This document shows positions 32,841-42,771 of a stretch of DNA of 64,000 nt, piece after piece. The notes below the pieces were generated by a model. The model saw only the letters and a program-made list of their open reading frames with translations, made no database searches and had not been told where the DNA came from. This DNA comes from Pedobacter cryophilus. GTDB taxonomy: Bacteria; Bacteroidota; Bacteroidia; Sphingobacteriales; Sphingobacteriaceae. The stretch covers positions 310,001 through 374,000 of the forward strand of contig NZ_SWBP01000004.1 of NCBI RefSeq assembly GCF_005116455.1. Reading direction: 5' to 3'. The position numbers and the translations under genes were made by a program. The stretch's first letter is position 1, and each line of letters begins with the position of its first letter.

Positions 32841-33598
32841 TCAAAAAGAAGGTTTTTTTTTGTTTCTTATGCTTTCTTTTTTCTTTAAAGATATTTGCTC
32901 AGGGTAATTATGGCGGAGGTGTAGATGATGAAAATTTGCATTTTGGTTTTAGTTTTCAATACATAGGATCGGAATTTAAAATTCAAAAAACAGCTAATTG
33001 GAGAGCTCCTTTTTATGAAGATGGAGTGAAAGTAACCGATTCTTTGGTCAGCATTCGCTCGGCAAGTAATCCCGGGTTTGGGATTGGCTTTGTTTCCGAT
33101 TTATATATTACACCAAATCTTAATTTCAGATTTACGCCCAATTTAGTTTTTGCAGATAGGGTTATGGATTATGAATTTGCCGATAAAGCATCTTATGATC
33201 AAGCAGGTGTGCAATCTCCAGAAGGTTTTACCAGAAGAACAGTTTCTTCTACCATGGCCGAATTTCCGGTTTCTTTAAAGTTGAAATCAGATAGACGAAA
33301 TAATTTTAGAGCTTACATTCTTGCCGGCGCTAAATATGGAATAGATGTTGCTTCTAAAAAGAAGGCAGATGACAAGGGCGAACTGGCAATAAATAAATTT
33401 CTTAAAAATTCAAAAGGTATTCTTTCTTACGAGCTTGGGATAGGTTTTGACCTCTACTTCGAGTATTTTAAATTGTCTCCAGAGATAAAGTTGAGTAACT
33501 CTATCAACAGTATTTTGAAACAAGAAGACCATCCTTACGCAAGTCCAATAGATAAACTTTATTTAAGAAATTTTGTCTTCAGTCTGTATTTCGAATAA
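32837..33598 (+). CDS. porT: PorT-like type IX secretion protein
   Basis: 253 residues with a signal peptide (FFCFLCFLFSLKIFAQG) and beta-barrel character: DENLHFGFSFQYIGSEFKIQ, NPGFGIGFVSDLYITPNLNF, EFPVSLKLKSDRRNNFRAYILAG (shown in part) and a final aromatic strand FVFSLYFE. PorT is an outer-membrane-associated component of the T9SS. The call rests on the fold, length and its place directly after menG. A generic PorT-family barrel is the alternative. Confidence 0.75.
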   Translation: MIKKKVFFCFLCFLFSLKIFAQGNYGGGVDDENLHFGFSFQYIGSEFKIQKTANWRAPFYEDGVKVTDSLVSIRSASNPGFGIGFVSDLYITPNLNFRFTPNLVFADRVMDYEFADKASYDQAGVQSPEGFTRRTVSSTMAEFPVSLKLKSDRRNNFRAYILAGAKYGIDVASKKKADDKGELAINKFLKNSKGILSYELGIGFDLYFEYFKLSPEIKLSNSINSILKQEDHPYASPIDKLYLRNFVFSLYFE

Positions 33599-33643
33599 GG
33601 TATTTTTTTATTTAATTTCTTAAATTCACACAAAAAAATATTT

Positions 33644-34405
33644 ATGTCAAAAATTGCCCTCATTACCGGCGCTACATCAGGAATTGGTAAAGCTTGCGCA
33701 GAAATTTATGCGCAAAATGGTTATCAATTAATTATTACAGGAAGAAGAGCAGATAGATTAGCCGAATTTAAAGATCAGTTAGAAAGTGATTATCCTGTTA
33801 AAGTTAAAACGCTATGTTTTGATGTGAGAGACAGAAATGAGGTGGAAAAAAACTTACAAGCTTTATCAAACGATTTAAAAAAAGTTGATATTTTGATAAA
33901 TAATGCAGGTTTAAGTCAGGGATTAGATTCTTTACAAAATGGTAATTTAGATGATTGGGATACCATGATTGATACCAATATCAAAGGTCTTTTATATGTT
34001 TCTAAAATAGTTTCTAATTGGATGATTGCCGAAAAAAAAGGCCATATCGTAAATATAGGATCTATAGCAGGTAAAGAAGTTTATGCAAACGGAAATGTTT
34101 ATTGCGCTACAAAACACGCTGTTGATGCATTAAACAAAGCCATGCGAATTGATTTATTGCCACATGGAATTAAAGTGACAGGAATTCATCCGGGAGCTGT
34201 AGAAACAGAGTTTTCTATTGTTCGTTTCCATGGTGATGAAAAGAAAGCGGCGAAAATTTATGAAGGTTATGAACCCTTAGTTGCACAAGATATAGCCGAA
34301 ACCATTTATTTCACAACCAGCAGACCAAGCCATGTTAATATTAATGACTTAGTAATTATGCCAACAGCGCAAGCATCAGCTTTTTATTGGAATAAAGAAG
34401 TGTAG
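33644..34405 (+). CDS. SDR-family oxidoreductase (YdfG-like)
   Basis: 253 residues. Cofactor motif TGATSGIG (8-15), then TGRRADRL, whose arginines suggest NADP, then NNAG, Ser in NIGSIAG and the Tyr/Lys pair in VYCATKHAVDAL. LPHGIKVTGIHPGAVETEFSI is typical of YdfG-like 3-hydroxy acid dehydrogenases. Likely substrates are 3-hydroxy acids or serine, but this is only by similarity. Confidence 0.85.
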   Translation: MSKIALITGATSGIGKACAEIYAQNGYQLIITGRRADRLAEFKDQLESDYPVKVKTLCFDVRDRNEVEKNLQALSNDLKKVDILINNAGLSQGLDSLQNGNLDDWDTMIDTNIKGLLYVSKIVSNWMIAEKKGHIVNIGSIAGKEVYANGNVYCATKHAVDALNKAMRIDLLPHGIKVTGIHPGAVETEFSIVRFHGDEKKAAKIYEGYEPLVAQDIAETIYFTTSRPSHVNINDLVIMPTAQASAFYWNKEV

Positions 34406-34505
34406 TAAGTTTTAGTTAGTTTTTAAATAGTTGGAAGTCTAATAGTATTTTCAAACCATCAAATCTAAAGGAAATCAAATTTTCAAATCAAAAAATCAAA
34501 TCAAA

Positions 34506-34955
34506 ATGTCATTAGAAAATACCGTTAATCAAGATATAAAAACAGCAATGTTAGCTAAGAATGAAACTTCTTTAAGAAGTTTAAGAGCTATAAAATCAGC
34601 TTTATTATTAGCCAAAACAGAAAAAGGAGCTGCTCAGGAATTAACAGAAGAAGCAGAAATTAAGGTTTTGCAAAGATTGGTAAAGCAAAGAAAAGAGTCG
34701 GCAGATATTTACACCAGCCAAAACCGAGCAGATCTTTACCAAATTGAAGCCGATGAAATAGAAGTTATTGAAAAATATTTACCAAAACAGCTTAGTCAAG
34801 AAGAATTAAACAGTTATATTCAAGGTTTAATTACTAAGTTAAATGTGACATCCGTAAAGGAAATGGGTAAAATAATGGGTGCAGCTAATAAAGAGCTTTC
34901 TGGTAAAGCAGATGGTAAAGCCATCTCAGAAACCATTAAGAATTTGCTGAATTAA
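34506..34955 (+). CDS. GatB/YqeY domain-containing protein
   Basis: 149 residues. Signature: LENTVNQDIKTAMLAKNETSLRSLRAIKSALL (in part), VLQRLVKQRKESADIYTSQNR, IEKYLPKQLSQEEL and VKEMGKIMGAANKELSGKADG, the YqeY fold related to the tail of GatB. The role is unclear; tRNA-linked amidotransferase-like binding is assumed. A stand-alone gene. Confidence 0.9.
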   Translation: MSLENTVNQDIKTAMLAKNETSLRSLRAIKSALLLAKTEKGAAQELTEEAEIKVLQRLVKQRKESADIYTSQNRADLYQIEADEIEVIEKYLPKQLSQEELNSYIQGLITKLNVTSVKEMGKIMGAANKELSGKADGKAISETIKNLLN

Positions 34956-35075
34956 TTTAAGTGAGTAGAAATTAAAATATATTTTATTGAGTAATAAATT
35001 TGGTTTTTATACTCAAATTAAAAACAGACTATTAACTTAGCACAAGTTACACACACAATATTTTTGTGAATTTAT

Positions 35076-35831
35076 ATGGAGTATATCATTAAGGAAGAGA
35101 AAGGTTTTAGTTATATTGAAGAGGGCGAGGGAGAAGTTTTGTTATTACTCCATGGATTAATGGGTGCTTTAAGCAATTGGGAAGGCGTAATTGAGGAGTT
35201 TAAAGGGAAATATAAAGTGGTAATTCCTATGCTTCCAATTTATGATTTGCCATTATTAACAACAGGCGTAAAATCATTAGCGAAATACGTACATAAATTT
35301 ATTAAGTATAAAGAATTTGATCAGGTTATACTTTTAGGTAATTCATTAGGCGGACATGTTGGCCTAATTTATGCGCTTTCTCATCAAGAGATGGTAAAAG
35401 CACTAGTTTTAACCGGCAGTTCTGGATTGTATGAAAACGCTTTTGGTGGATCTTTTCCTAAAAGAGAAAGTTATGATTTTATTAAAGAGAAGGTACAAAT
35501 CACGTTTTTTGATCCAGAAACAGCCACTAAAGAATTAGTAGATGAAGTTTATGAGATTGTAAATAACAGACATAAAGTGATTAGAATTTTAGCCATGGCA
35601 AAATCAGCCATAAGGCATAACATGTCTAAAGACTTGTCAAAAATTAAGATACCAGTAGCTTTAATTTGGGGGAAGAATGATAAAATTACACCACCAGAGG
35701 TAGCAGAAGAATTTAACCTATTATTGCCAGATTCTGAGTTAACTTGGATAGACCAATGTGGACATGCACCCATGATGGAACGTCCTAAAGAATTTAACGA
35801 AACACTTGTTAAATTTTTGGAAAAAATATAA
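35076..35831 (+). CDS. Alpha/beta hydrolase
   Basis: 251 residues. Oxyanion region LLLLHGLMGALSNWE (about 22-36), nucleophile Ser90 in LLGNSLGGHVGL, acid in WGKNDKITPPEV and histidine in QCGHAPMMERP: a full catalytic triad. No signal peptide. Substrate unknown; esterase or C-C hydrolase are options. Five bases before the CBS gene, probably an operon. Confidence 0.88.
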   Translation: MEYIIKEEKGFSYIEEGEGEVLLLLHGLMGALSNWEGVIEEFKGKYKVVIPMLPIYDLPLLTTGVKSLAKYVHKFIKYKEFDQVILLGNSLGGHVGLIYALSHQEMVKALVLTGSSGLYENAFGGSFPKRESYDFIKEKVQITFFDPETATKELVDEVYEIVNNRHKVIRILAMAKSAIRHNMSKDLSKIKIPVALIWGKNDKITPPEVAEEFNLLLPDSELTWIDQCGHAPMMERPKEFNETLVKFLEKI

Positions 35832-35836
35832 AATTA

Positions 35837-36499
35837 ATGATTTCAATTGAGCTGATTTCTAACGATATACCACCTGTAAAAACTTCTGATACTATTCAGA
35901 CAGTTGCAGATCGTATGGCCGAATTTAGAGTGAATCATTTGCCTATTGTGAATGATCATCAGTTTTTGGGGCTTATTTCTGATGATGATTTTATAGAGAT
36001 TAGTAATTACTCTTTGCCAGTAAGTGCTGTGAATTTGGCCTCCATCAATCCTTACATATTTGAAACCCAACATATTTATGATGCCATAAGGGTTTTTCAT
36101 GAACAAAATCTTACTGTTATCCCAATTCTAGATCATAAAATGGAATATTTGGGCTTAATATGTATTAATGATATGATTAAGTATTTAGCTACGCTAACTT
36201 CGGTTACTCAGCCAGGCGGAATTATTGTTTTAGAAATTAATAACAGAGATAATTCTTTAGCACATATTGCTCAGATAGTAGAATCTGAAAATGCACAAAT
36301 TTTAAGTTCATACACCAATGCAGTGCCCGATTCCATGAAAATGGAAGTGACTTTAAAGCTTAATAAAACAGATATTAGTCAAATTGTAGCTTCTTTTTTA
36401 AGATATGAATACGTTATTGTAGCTACCTACAATTATTCAGATAGAAATAATGGAGAATCAGATAGGTTTGATTCTTTTATGAATTATCTGAGTTTTTAG
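35837..36499 (+). CDS. CBS-domain protein
   Basis: 220 residues: two CBS motifs in the N-terminal half (TIQTVADRMAEFRVNHLPIV...FLGLISDDDF and IYDAIRVFHEQNLTVIPILD...YLGLICINDM), then a domain of about 80 residues (GGIIVLEINNRDNSLAHIAQIVESENAQIL, in part) with an ACT-like pattern. Such proteins sense adenine nucleotides; partner unknown. Together with the hydrolase it leads into the nadK gene 100 bases further on. Confidence 0.85.
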   Translation: MISIELISNDIPPVKTSDTIQTVADRMAEFRVNHLPIVNDHQFLGLISDDDFIEISNYSLPVSAVNLASINPYIFETQHIYDAIRVFHEQNLTVIPILDHKMEYLGLICINDMIKYLATLTSVTQPGGIIVLEINNRDNSLAHIAQIVESENAQILSSYTNAVPDSMKMEVTLKLNKTDISQIVASFLRYEYVIVATYNYSDRNNGESDRFDSFMNYLSF

Positions 36500-36599
36500 C
36501 AAAAAAAATTAAAAATCTTCATGAGCAAAATCTCAAAATCAACTATCTATTTGTATGAATTTGCTCATCTCTGGTGTAAAGCCTAAATAAATTAATCTC

Positions 36600-37481
36600 A
36601 TGAAAATTGGTATTTACGGAAGGCAATTTAATAATTCAGTTTTACCCTACGTACAACAGGTATTTGACTGTTTAGTAGAACTAAAAATTGAAGTGCTGAT
36701 CTATAAAGACTTTTACAATTTTGTAAAAGATAAATTATTTTTACCCACTCAGTTTACTTCTTTTGAGACCCATTTAGACATTAAAGATAAAGTAGATGTG
36801 ATGATTAGTTTGGGTGGTGATGGCACCATGTTAGACACCGTTTCTATTGTAAAAGATTCTGGAATCCCAATGATTGGAATTAACTTTGGGAGGTTAGGTT
36901 TTTTAGCCAGTATCAACAAGGAAGGAATTAAATACGCTATAGATGCTATTGTAAATAATAAATTCACTTTAGATACCAGAAGATTACTCAAAGTAGAATC
37001 TAACCAAAAGTTATTTGGTGATTTAAACTTTGCATTAAACGATATCACCATTCATAAAAGAGATACGTCTGCAATGATTTTGATTCACTGCTATTTAAAT
37101 GGCGAATTTTTAAACTCTTATTGGGCAGACGGATTAATTGTAGCTACACCTACAGGTTCTACCGCTTATTCTTTAAGTTGTGGTGGTCCAATTATCTTTC
37201 CAAGATCAGGCAATTTTGTGATCACGCCAATATCTCCGCACAATTTAAATGTACGACCAGTAATTTTGTCAGATGAAAACTCATTGACTTTTGAAATAGA
37301 AGGTAGAAGCTCAAAGCACTTATTAAGCTGTGATTCTAGAACAGAGGTTATTGATAACAATATAAGCATCACTATAAAAAGAGCCGATTTTGACATCAAT
37401 TTGGTAAGGCTAAACAATGAAAGTTATCTATCTACGTTAAGAAACAAATTGCTTTGGGGTATAGATACCAGAAATTATTAA
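36600..37481 (+). CDS. nadK: NAD kinase
   Basis: 293 residues. Makes NADP from NAD and ATP. The family motif GGDGTML is at 72-78 (ISLGGDGTMLDT), with NFGRLGFLASI and the conserved later stretch GLIVATPTGSTAYSLSCGGPI (in part), including the NDITIHKRDTSAM segment for NAD binding. Full length. Nine bases upstream of the DUF6089 gene, so it may lead the envelope cluster transcript. Confidence 0.95.
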   Translation: MKIGIYGRQFNNSVLPYVQQVFDCLVELKIEVLIYKDFYNFVKDKLFLPTQFTSFETHLDIKDKVDVMISLGGDGTMLDTVSIVKDSGIPMIGINFGRLGFLASINKEGIKYAIDAIVNNKFTLDTRRLLKVESNQKLFGDLNFALNDITIHKRDTSAMILIHCYLNGEFLNSYWADGLIVATPTGSTAYSLSCGGPIIFPRSGNFVITPISPHNLNVRPVILSDENSLTFEIEGRSSKHLLSCDSRTEVIDNNISITIKRADFDINLVRLNNESYLSTLRNKLLWGIDTRNY

Positions 37482-37490
37482 GCCATCTTA

Positions 37491-38285
37491 ATGACATCAT
37501 CTATTAAAGTATTTGTACTTCTTATGTTTTCAAGTGTTTTTTCAGCTTCTTCTCAAACTTGGGAAATAGGTGTTACAGCAGGTGGGATGGCTTATTTAGG
37601 AGATTTAAACCAAAATAATCTTCGCAAATTCAATCATCCTGCCGCAGGCGGGGTAATTAAAAGAAATTTTGATAGTAATTGGTCTTTAAAATTAGCACTC
37701 TTAAAAGGGAAAATAAGTGCCGATGAATCTATATCTCCTTATCAACAAGAAAGAGACCGTAACCTGAGTTTCTTTTCTCCTCTTACAGAAGGAAGCTTGC
37801 AAGTAGAATTTAATTTCTTTGATTACGGCTTTGATTATAGTCAAAAAAGATTTACACCTTTTTTATCTGCTGGGGTTTCTTTAGCAGTATTTAATCCACA
37901 AACAAATTATAACGGCACCAATTACGAATTGAAATACTACAATACAGAAGGACAAGAAAGTTATAATACTACAACTTATGCTATTCCTATTGCCGCAGGT
38001 TTAAAATATAATTTTGGGAGATACTTTAACATTATAGGTGAAATTGGATTTAGAGATACCTCCACAGATTATTTGGATGATGTAAGCGGTTATTATGCAA
38101 ATTCAGCTGCTTTGCAAGGTAATTCCACACAAATAACAGCCCTTAGAATAGCACTTTCAGATAGATCAGTCAATAAAATAGGCGTTCCAGGAACTCAGAG
38201 AGGCGATTTTAGAAAAAAGGACAGTTATCTGTTTGCGGGTATAACCTTAACTTATACCTTTGTGAGCCAAAAATGTGCTTTTTAG
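37491..38285 (+). CDS. DUF6089 outer-membrane protein (PorG-like)
   Basis: 264 residues with a signal peptide (IKVFVLLMFSSVFSASSQ) and a barrel rich in alternating aromatic residues: WEIGVTAGGMAYLGDLNQNN, SLKLALLKGKISADESI, FNFFDYGFDYSQKRFTPFLS and the last strand SYLFAGITLTYTF. The family includes PorG of Porphyromonas, a T9SS outer-membrane partner of PorK/N. Between nadK and uppS, its usual place in Bacteroidota. Assignment as PorG itself is probable but not proven. Confidence 0.78.
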   Translation: MTSSIKVFVLLMFSSVFSASSQTWEIGVTAGGMAYLGDLNQNNLRKFNHPAAGGVIKRNFDSNWSLKLALLKGKISADESISPYQQERDRNLSFFSPLTEGSLQVEFNFFDYGFDYSQKRFTPFLSAGVSLAVFNPQTNYNGTNYELKYYNTEGQESYNTTTYAIPIAAGLKYNFGRYFNIIGEIGFRDTSTDYLDDVSGYYANSAALQGNSTQITALRIALSDRSVNKIGVPGTQRGDFRKKDSYLFAGITLTYTFVSQKCAF

Positions 38286-38304
38286 TTTAATTCCCTTACC
38301 ATTC

Positions 38305-39045
38305 ATGAATTTTAGAGAAAAATTGAATCTTGATAAACTTCCACAACATGTAGCCATCATTATGGATGGAAATGGCAGGTGGGCAAAAGAAAAAGGGAAA
38401 TTAAGAGTTTTTGGACATAAAAATGGAGTTTTAGCGGTAAGAGATACCGTAGAAGGGGCTGCCGAAGTTGGAATTAAACATTTAACCTTATATGCTTTTT
38501 CTACCGAGAATTGGAAAAGACCTAAATTAGAAGTTACCGCTTTAATGGAACTTTTAGTGAGTACCATCAATAAAGAAACTAAAACTTTAATGGAAAACAA
38601 CGTTAAGTTAAACGCCATTGGAGATTTAGCATCGTTACCTAAAAGATGCTTTGCAGAATTGCAGGAAGCAATAGAAAAGACAAAAAACAACACACGTTTA
38701 ACCTTAACTTTAGCTTTGTCTTACAGCTCTAGATGGGAAATTTTAAACGCTACTCAAAAAATTGCTGAAGATGTTTCTGCCGGAAAATTAAACCAAGAAG
38801 ATATTAATGAGCAGCTTTTTGAAAGTTATCTATCTACAAAAGGCTTGCCCGACCCAGAATTGATGATAAGAACAAGCGGCGAACACAGAATTAGTAACTA
38901 CTTGCTTTGGCAATTGGCTTACGCCGAGTTGTATTTTACACCTAAGTTGTGGCCAGATTTTAGAAGAGAAGATCTCTTTGAAGCTGTTTATGACTATCAA
39001 CAAAGAGAACGACGATTTGGCTTAACCAGTGAGCAAATTGGCTAA
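38305..39045 (+). CDS. uppS: Isoprenyl transferase (undecaprenyl diphosphate synthase)
   Basis: 246 residues from the ATG at 38305; an in-frame alternative at 38275 overlaps the upstream gene. cis-Prenyltransferase motifs: HVAIIMDGNGRWAKEKGK (catalytic Asp21), TLYAFSTENWKRP, LTLALSYSSRWEI and the final PDPELMIRTSGEHRISNYLL with the C-terminal RFGLTSEQ. It makes the C55 carrier lipid for wall synthesis. Next to bamA, as usual. Confidence 0.94.
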   Translation: MNFREKLNLDKLPQHVAIIMDGNGRWAKEKGKLRVFGHKNGVLAVRDTVEGAAEVGIKHLTLYAFSTENWKRPKLEVTALMELLVSTINKETKTLMENNVKLNAIGDLASLPKRCFAELQEAIEKTKNNTRLTLTLALSYSSRWEILNATQKIAEDVSAGKLNQEDINEQLFESYLSTKGLPDPELMIRTSGEHRISNYLLWQLAYAELYFTPKLWPDFRREDLFEAVYDYQQRERRFGLTSEQIG

Positions 39046-39105
39046 TTTTACATTTAACAAAATTTAACAAACATTAAAGCTAATTTAGCCGCCATAAACA
39101 AGTAA

Positions 39106-41628
39106 ATGAAGAATTTTTTAATAATTATATTTTTTCTGAGCCTTTCTTTTAAAGGGTTTTCACAGGGTATCCCTAGTTTAAGACCATCTAGTTCAGAAAA
39201 GCCTTCTACAGAATTGGATTATCTTAATCCTAAAGAATACACCATTGGAGGTGTAAATATTAACGGCGTAAAATACCTTGATAAATCTGTTTTAATTACC
39301 ATATCCAAATTAACAGTTGGAGATAGAATTACCGTACCCGGTGATGTAACGGCTAATGCGGTTAAAAATTTATGGGCACAAGGTTTATTTGACGATGTTT
39401 CTTTAGAGATCAACAGAATAAAAGATGATTCTATTTTCTTTGATTTAAACTTAGCCGAAAGACCAAGAGTTTCTAAAATACTGTTAATTGGTTTAGGAAA
39501 AAGTGAAACTGCAGATATTCAAGAAAAATTGAATAATCAAAAAGGAAAAATCGTAAATGAGAATTTAACCAACAATATAAACTCTATTATCACTAAATAT
39601 TTCTCCGAAAAAGGATATTTAAATACAACAATTGATGTGAGTTCTGTAAACGATACATCAGATGTAAATAGCCGAATGGTGAAGGTTAAAGTGGATAAAA
39701 AAAGCAAGGTTAAAATTAATGCTATCAATATAGATGGCAATACAGATTTCTCTGATGCCAAGCTTAAAAAGTTTTTGAAAAAGACACATGAAAAAGCTTT
39801 TTATAAGGTTTTGGGTTCTGGTAAATTTTTGAAAGACAAATACGAAGAAGATAAAGATAACATGATAGCTAAAATGAGAGAAAAAGGCTATCGTGATGCT
39901 GAAATTTTATCAGACTCTGTTTATAAATTTGATGCTAAAACCGTAAACATTGACATCAAAATAAACGAAGGTCCAAAGTACTATTTTGGAAATATCTCTT
40001 TTGCCGGAAATGCAAAATATCCAACGTCAGTACTTAAGCAAATTCTTAAAATAGAAAAGGGTGAAGTTTTTAGTGAAGCTAAATTGGAAAAAACATTAAG
40101 AAGCAGCCCTTCAAGCGATGATGTTTCTTCAGTTTACTTAAATGATGGTTATTTAACTTTTCAAGCAGATCCAGTTCAAACAAAAATTTATAACGATACA
40201 GTAGATTTAGAAATCAGAATTTATGAAGGTCCACAATATACCATCAACAAAATTATTTTAAAAGGGAATGAGTTAACCAATGATAAAGTTGTTTTAAGAG
40301 AAATTAGAACAAAACCAGGTCAAAAATTCTCAAAAGATTTATTGGTTCGTTCTCAACGTCAAATTTCTCAGCTAGGGAATTTTGATGAACAAAAAATAGA
40401 CATCAAACCAATTCCAAATCCAGCAGATGGTACGGTTGATATTCAATATACGGTTGTAGAAAAACCATCAGATCAAATTGAACTTTCAGGTGGTTTTGGT
40501 GGAGGTAGAGTAGTGGGAACTTTGGGCTTAACATTCAATAACTTCTCGGCTAAAAATCTATTCAATTTAAAGGCATATAAACCATTACCAAAAGGAGATG
40601 GTCAAAAATTAAGTATCAGAGGGCAAACCAATGGTAAATTTTATCAGTCATACAGTTTCTCTTTCTCAGAACCTTGGTTTGGCGGTAAAAAGCCAATTTA
40701 TTTTGGAATAAGCGCATTTACCTCTTTACAAAGTAATGGCTTAAGTAACAGTAACCCAACCTTACAAAAAATCAGATTAAACGGGTTAACTTTTAGTTTA
40801 GGAAAGCAATTACAATTTCCTGATGATTATTTTAGAGTAGATTATGCCGCTAACTTGCAACAGTTTAAGTTGAGAAATTACGCCGGTTACTTATTTGAAA
40901 ACGGAGATTCCTATGATTTAAGCTTAAGTCAGGTTTTAAGTAGAAACTCGGTTGATGTACCTATTTTCCCTACATCAGGTTCTAATATTAAATTTACAGT
41001 GCAAGCAACTTTACCATATTCTTCTTTAAATGGTAAAAACTATAATAATTTATCTACTTCAGACAGGTACAAATTTGCTGAATACCATAAGTGGAAATTT
41101 GAATCTCAATTTTTCCAAAGAGTTTATGGTAAATTGGTTTTAAAAGCTCAAGCTCAGTTTGGTTTCTTAGGCTATTACAATAAATCTGTAGGGCAAGCGC
41201 CGTTTGGTAGATTTAAAGTAGGTGGAGACGGTTTACAAGGATTTGACTTCTTACAAGGTTCAGAAGTGATTGGTTTAAGAGGATACTCTAACAACTCTGT
41301 AGTTCCAGAAGGTTCGGCAACTACAGCAGGTAGTCCAATTTTTAATAAATATGTAATGGAATTAAGACATCCGGTTACCTTAGGAGAATCTGCAACTGTA
41401 TTTATTTTAGCTTTCGCCGAAGGAGGAAATACTTGGAATAAGTTTAGTGAGTTTAATCCGTTTAATGTGAAAAGATCTGTAGGGGTTGGAGCTAGAATTT
41501 TCTTACCTATATTTGGTTTGTTAGGTATTGATTATGGTTACGGTTTTGATGCCATTCCAGGAAATAGTGCGGCAAACAAAGGTCAATTCCACTTTAGTAT
41601 TGCTCAACAGTTAGGTGGGTTTAATTAA
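39106..41628 (+). CDS. bamA: Outer-membrane assembly factor BamA
   Basis: 840 residues. Signal peptide (LIIIFFLSLSFKGFSQG), five POTRA domains (first around YTIGGVNINGVKYLDKSVLI; last around YTINKIILKGNELTNDKVVL), then the 16-stranded barrel from about residue 465 (IELSGGFGGGRVVGTLGLTF). The conserved (V/L)RGY motif of the Omp85 family appears as IGLRGYSNN, and the lateral gate-closing strand ends HFSIAQQLGGFN. Central to folding all barrel proteins, including the PorT- and PorG-like ones here. Followed by two Skp-like genes. Confidence 0.95.
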   Translation: MKNFLIIIFFLSLSFKGFSQGIPSLRPSSSEKPSTELDYLNPKEYTIGGVNINGVKYLDKSVLITISKLTVGDRITVPGDVTANAVKNLWAQGLFDDVSLEINRIKDDSIFFDLNLAERPRVSKILLIGLGKSETADIQEKLNNQKGKIVNENLTNNINSIITKYFSEKGYLNTTIDVSSVNDTSDVNSRMVKVKVDKKSKVKINAINIDGNTDFSDAKLKKFLKKTHEKAFYKVLGSGKFLKDKYEEDKDNMIAKMREKGYRDAEILSDSVYKFDAKTVNIDIKINEGPKYYFGNISFAGNAKYPTSVLKQILKIEKGEVFSEAKLEKTLRSSPSSDDVSSVYLNDGYLTFQADPVQTKIYNDTVDLEIRIYEGPQYTINKIILKGNELTNDKVVLREIRTKPGQKFSKDLLVRSQRQISQLGNFDEQKIDIKPIPNPADGTVDIQYTVVEKPSDQIELSGGFGGGRVVGTLGLTFNNFSAKNLFNLKAYKPLPKGDGQKLSIRGQTNGKFYQSYSFSFSEPWFGGKKPIYFGISAFTSLQSNGLSNSNPTLQKIRLNGLTFSLGKQLQFPDDYFRVDYAANLQQFKLRNYAGYLFENGDSYDLSLSQVLSRNSVDVPIFPTSGSNIKFTVQATLPYSSLNGKNYNNLSTSDRYKFAEYHKWKFESQFFQRVYGKLVLKAQAQFGFLGYYNKSVGQAPFGRFKVGGDGLQGFDFLQGSEVIGLRGYSNNSVVPEGSATTAGSPIFNKYVMELRHPVTLGESATVFILAFAEGGNTWNKFSEFNPFNVKRSVGVGARIFLPIFGLLGIDYGYGFDAIPGNSAANKGQFHFSIAQQLGGFN

Positions 41629-41652
41629 TTTTTGACAGAAAAAATTTAACCA

Positions 41653-42180
41653 ATGAAAAGATATATTATTCTTACATTATTTACCGTTATGCTATCTGCA
41701 ACTGCTTTTGCTCAGAGTTTAGTGTACGTAGATTCAGAATATATCTTAAAACACATACCAGAATATTCATCAGCTCAAAAACAATTAGATGCATTGGCAT
41801 TACAATGGCAAAAAGAAATTGATGATAAATTTAAAGAGGTAGAGAAAATGCAAAAAGATTATCAGGCAGATGAAGTTTTACTGACTGATGATATGAGAAA
41901 AAAGAGACAAGAAGATATCAATCAAAAAGATAGAGAAGTAAAAGAATTTCAGCAACAAAAGTTTGGTTTTGAAGGTGATTTATATCGTCAAAAGATTAGA
42001 TTAATAAAACCAATACAAGAAAGAGTAGCTAAAGCTATTGAAGAATATGCGGGCAGAGAAAACATTGATATTGTAATAGATAAAAGTACAGTAACCTTGT
42101 TATTTGCAAGAGCTAATTTTGATGGTACAAATGCTGTGATCACAAAAATGGGTTATAAACCCGGATCATTTGCTAAATAG
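41653..42180 (+). CDS. OmpH/Skp-family periplasmic chaperone (first copy)
   Basis: 175 residues with a signal peptide (ILTLFTVMLSATAFAQS). After VYVDSEYILKHIPEYSSAQK comes a long coiled-coil arm (WQKEIDDKFKEVEKMQKDYQ, RQEDINQKDREVKEFQQQ) and IDIVIDKSTVTLLFA. Holds outer-membrane proteins unfolded until BamA takes them. Thirty to fifty bases separate it from neighbours. Confidence 0.92.
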   Translation: MKRYIILTLFTVMLSATAFAQSLVYVDSEYILKHIPEYSSAQKQLDALALQWQKEIDDKFKEVEKMQKDYQADEVLLTDDMRKKRQEDINQKDREVKEFQQQKFGFEGDLYRQKIRLIKPIQERVAKAIEEYAGRENIDIVIDKSTVTLLFARANFDGTNAVITKMGYKPGSFAK

Positions 42181-42233
42181 AAGAATTTATTTTAAAATAG
42201 TAAAATCAAATTAAATACACACAAATAAGAAAG

Positions 42234-42746
42234 ATGAAAAGATTATTCAAAATTGCATTAGTAGCTGGAGGTTTATTATTCGCGGGTAGCGTTGCAAATG
42301 CTCAACAAAAAATTGCACATATCAATTCTGCAGAATTAATTAAGGCGATGCCTGAAGTAGTAACTGCTGATAAACAATTAGAAACATTTAAAGGTTCTTT
42401 AGATGCAGATGGTAAAATCATGTATGCAGAATATCAAACTAAAGTGCAAGATTTTCAAGCAAAAGAAAAAACTTTAAGCGAAGCTTTAAAAGAAGCTAAA
42501 GTGAAAGAAATTCAGGATTTGCAAAAACGTATTGAGGAATTTCAACAAAAAGCTGGTGATGATTTTGAAAAGAAAAGAGGAGAATTATACGATCCAATTC
42601 TTAAAAAAGCAGAAGATGCAGTTAAAGCAGTAGCTAAAGAAAAAGGTTATGCTTACGTATTTGATACTACACAACCAGGTTTAGTTTATTTTGACGGTGG
42701 TATTAACATTATGCCTGATGTTAAAATTAAATTAGGACTTAAATAA
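42234..42746 (+). CDS. OmpH/Skp-family periplasmic chaperone (second copy)
   Basis: 170 residues, signal peptide (IALVAGGLLFAGSVANAQQ), KIAHINSAELIKAMPEVVTA, then the coiled coil KTLSEALKEAKVKEIQDLQK and YAYVFDTTQPGLVYFDGG. A paralogue of the preceding gene; the tandem pair is normal for this cluster in Bacteroidota. It ends the envelope operon at a strong terminator. Confidence 0.92.
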   Translation: MKRLFKIALVAGGLLFAGSVANAQQKIAHINSAELIKAMPEVVTADKQLETFKGSLDADGKIMYAEYQTKVQDFQAKEKTLSEALKEAKVKEIQDLQKRIEEFQQKAGDDFEKKRGELYDPILKKAEDAVKAVAKEKGYAYVFDTTQPGLVYFDGGINIMPDVKIKLGLK

Positions 42747-42771
42747 GCGATAAGCCTTAGGCAAAAAGCTA

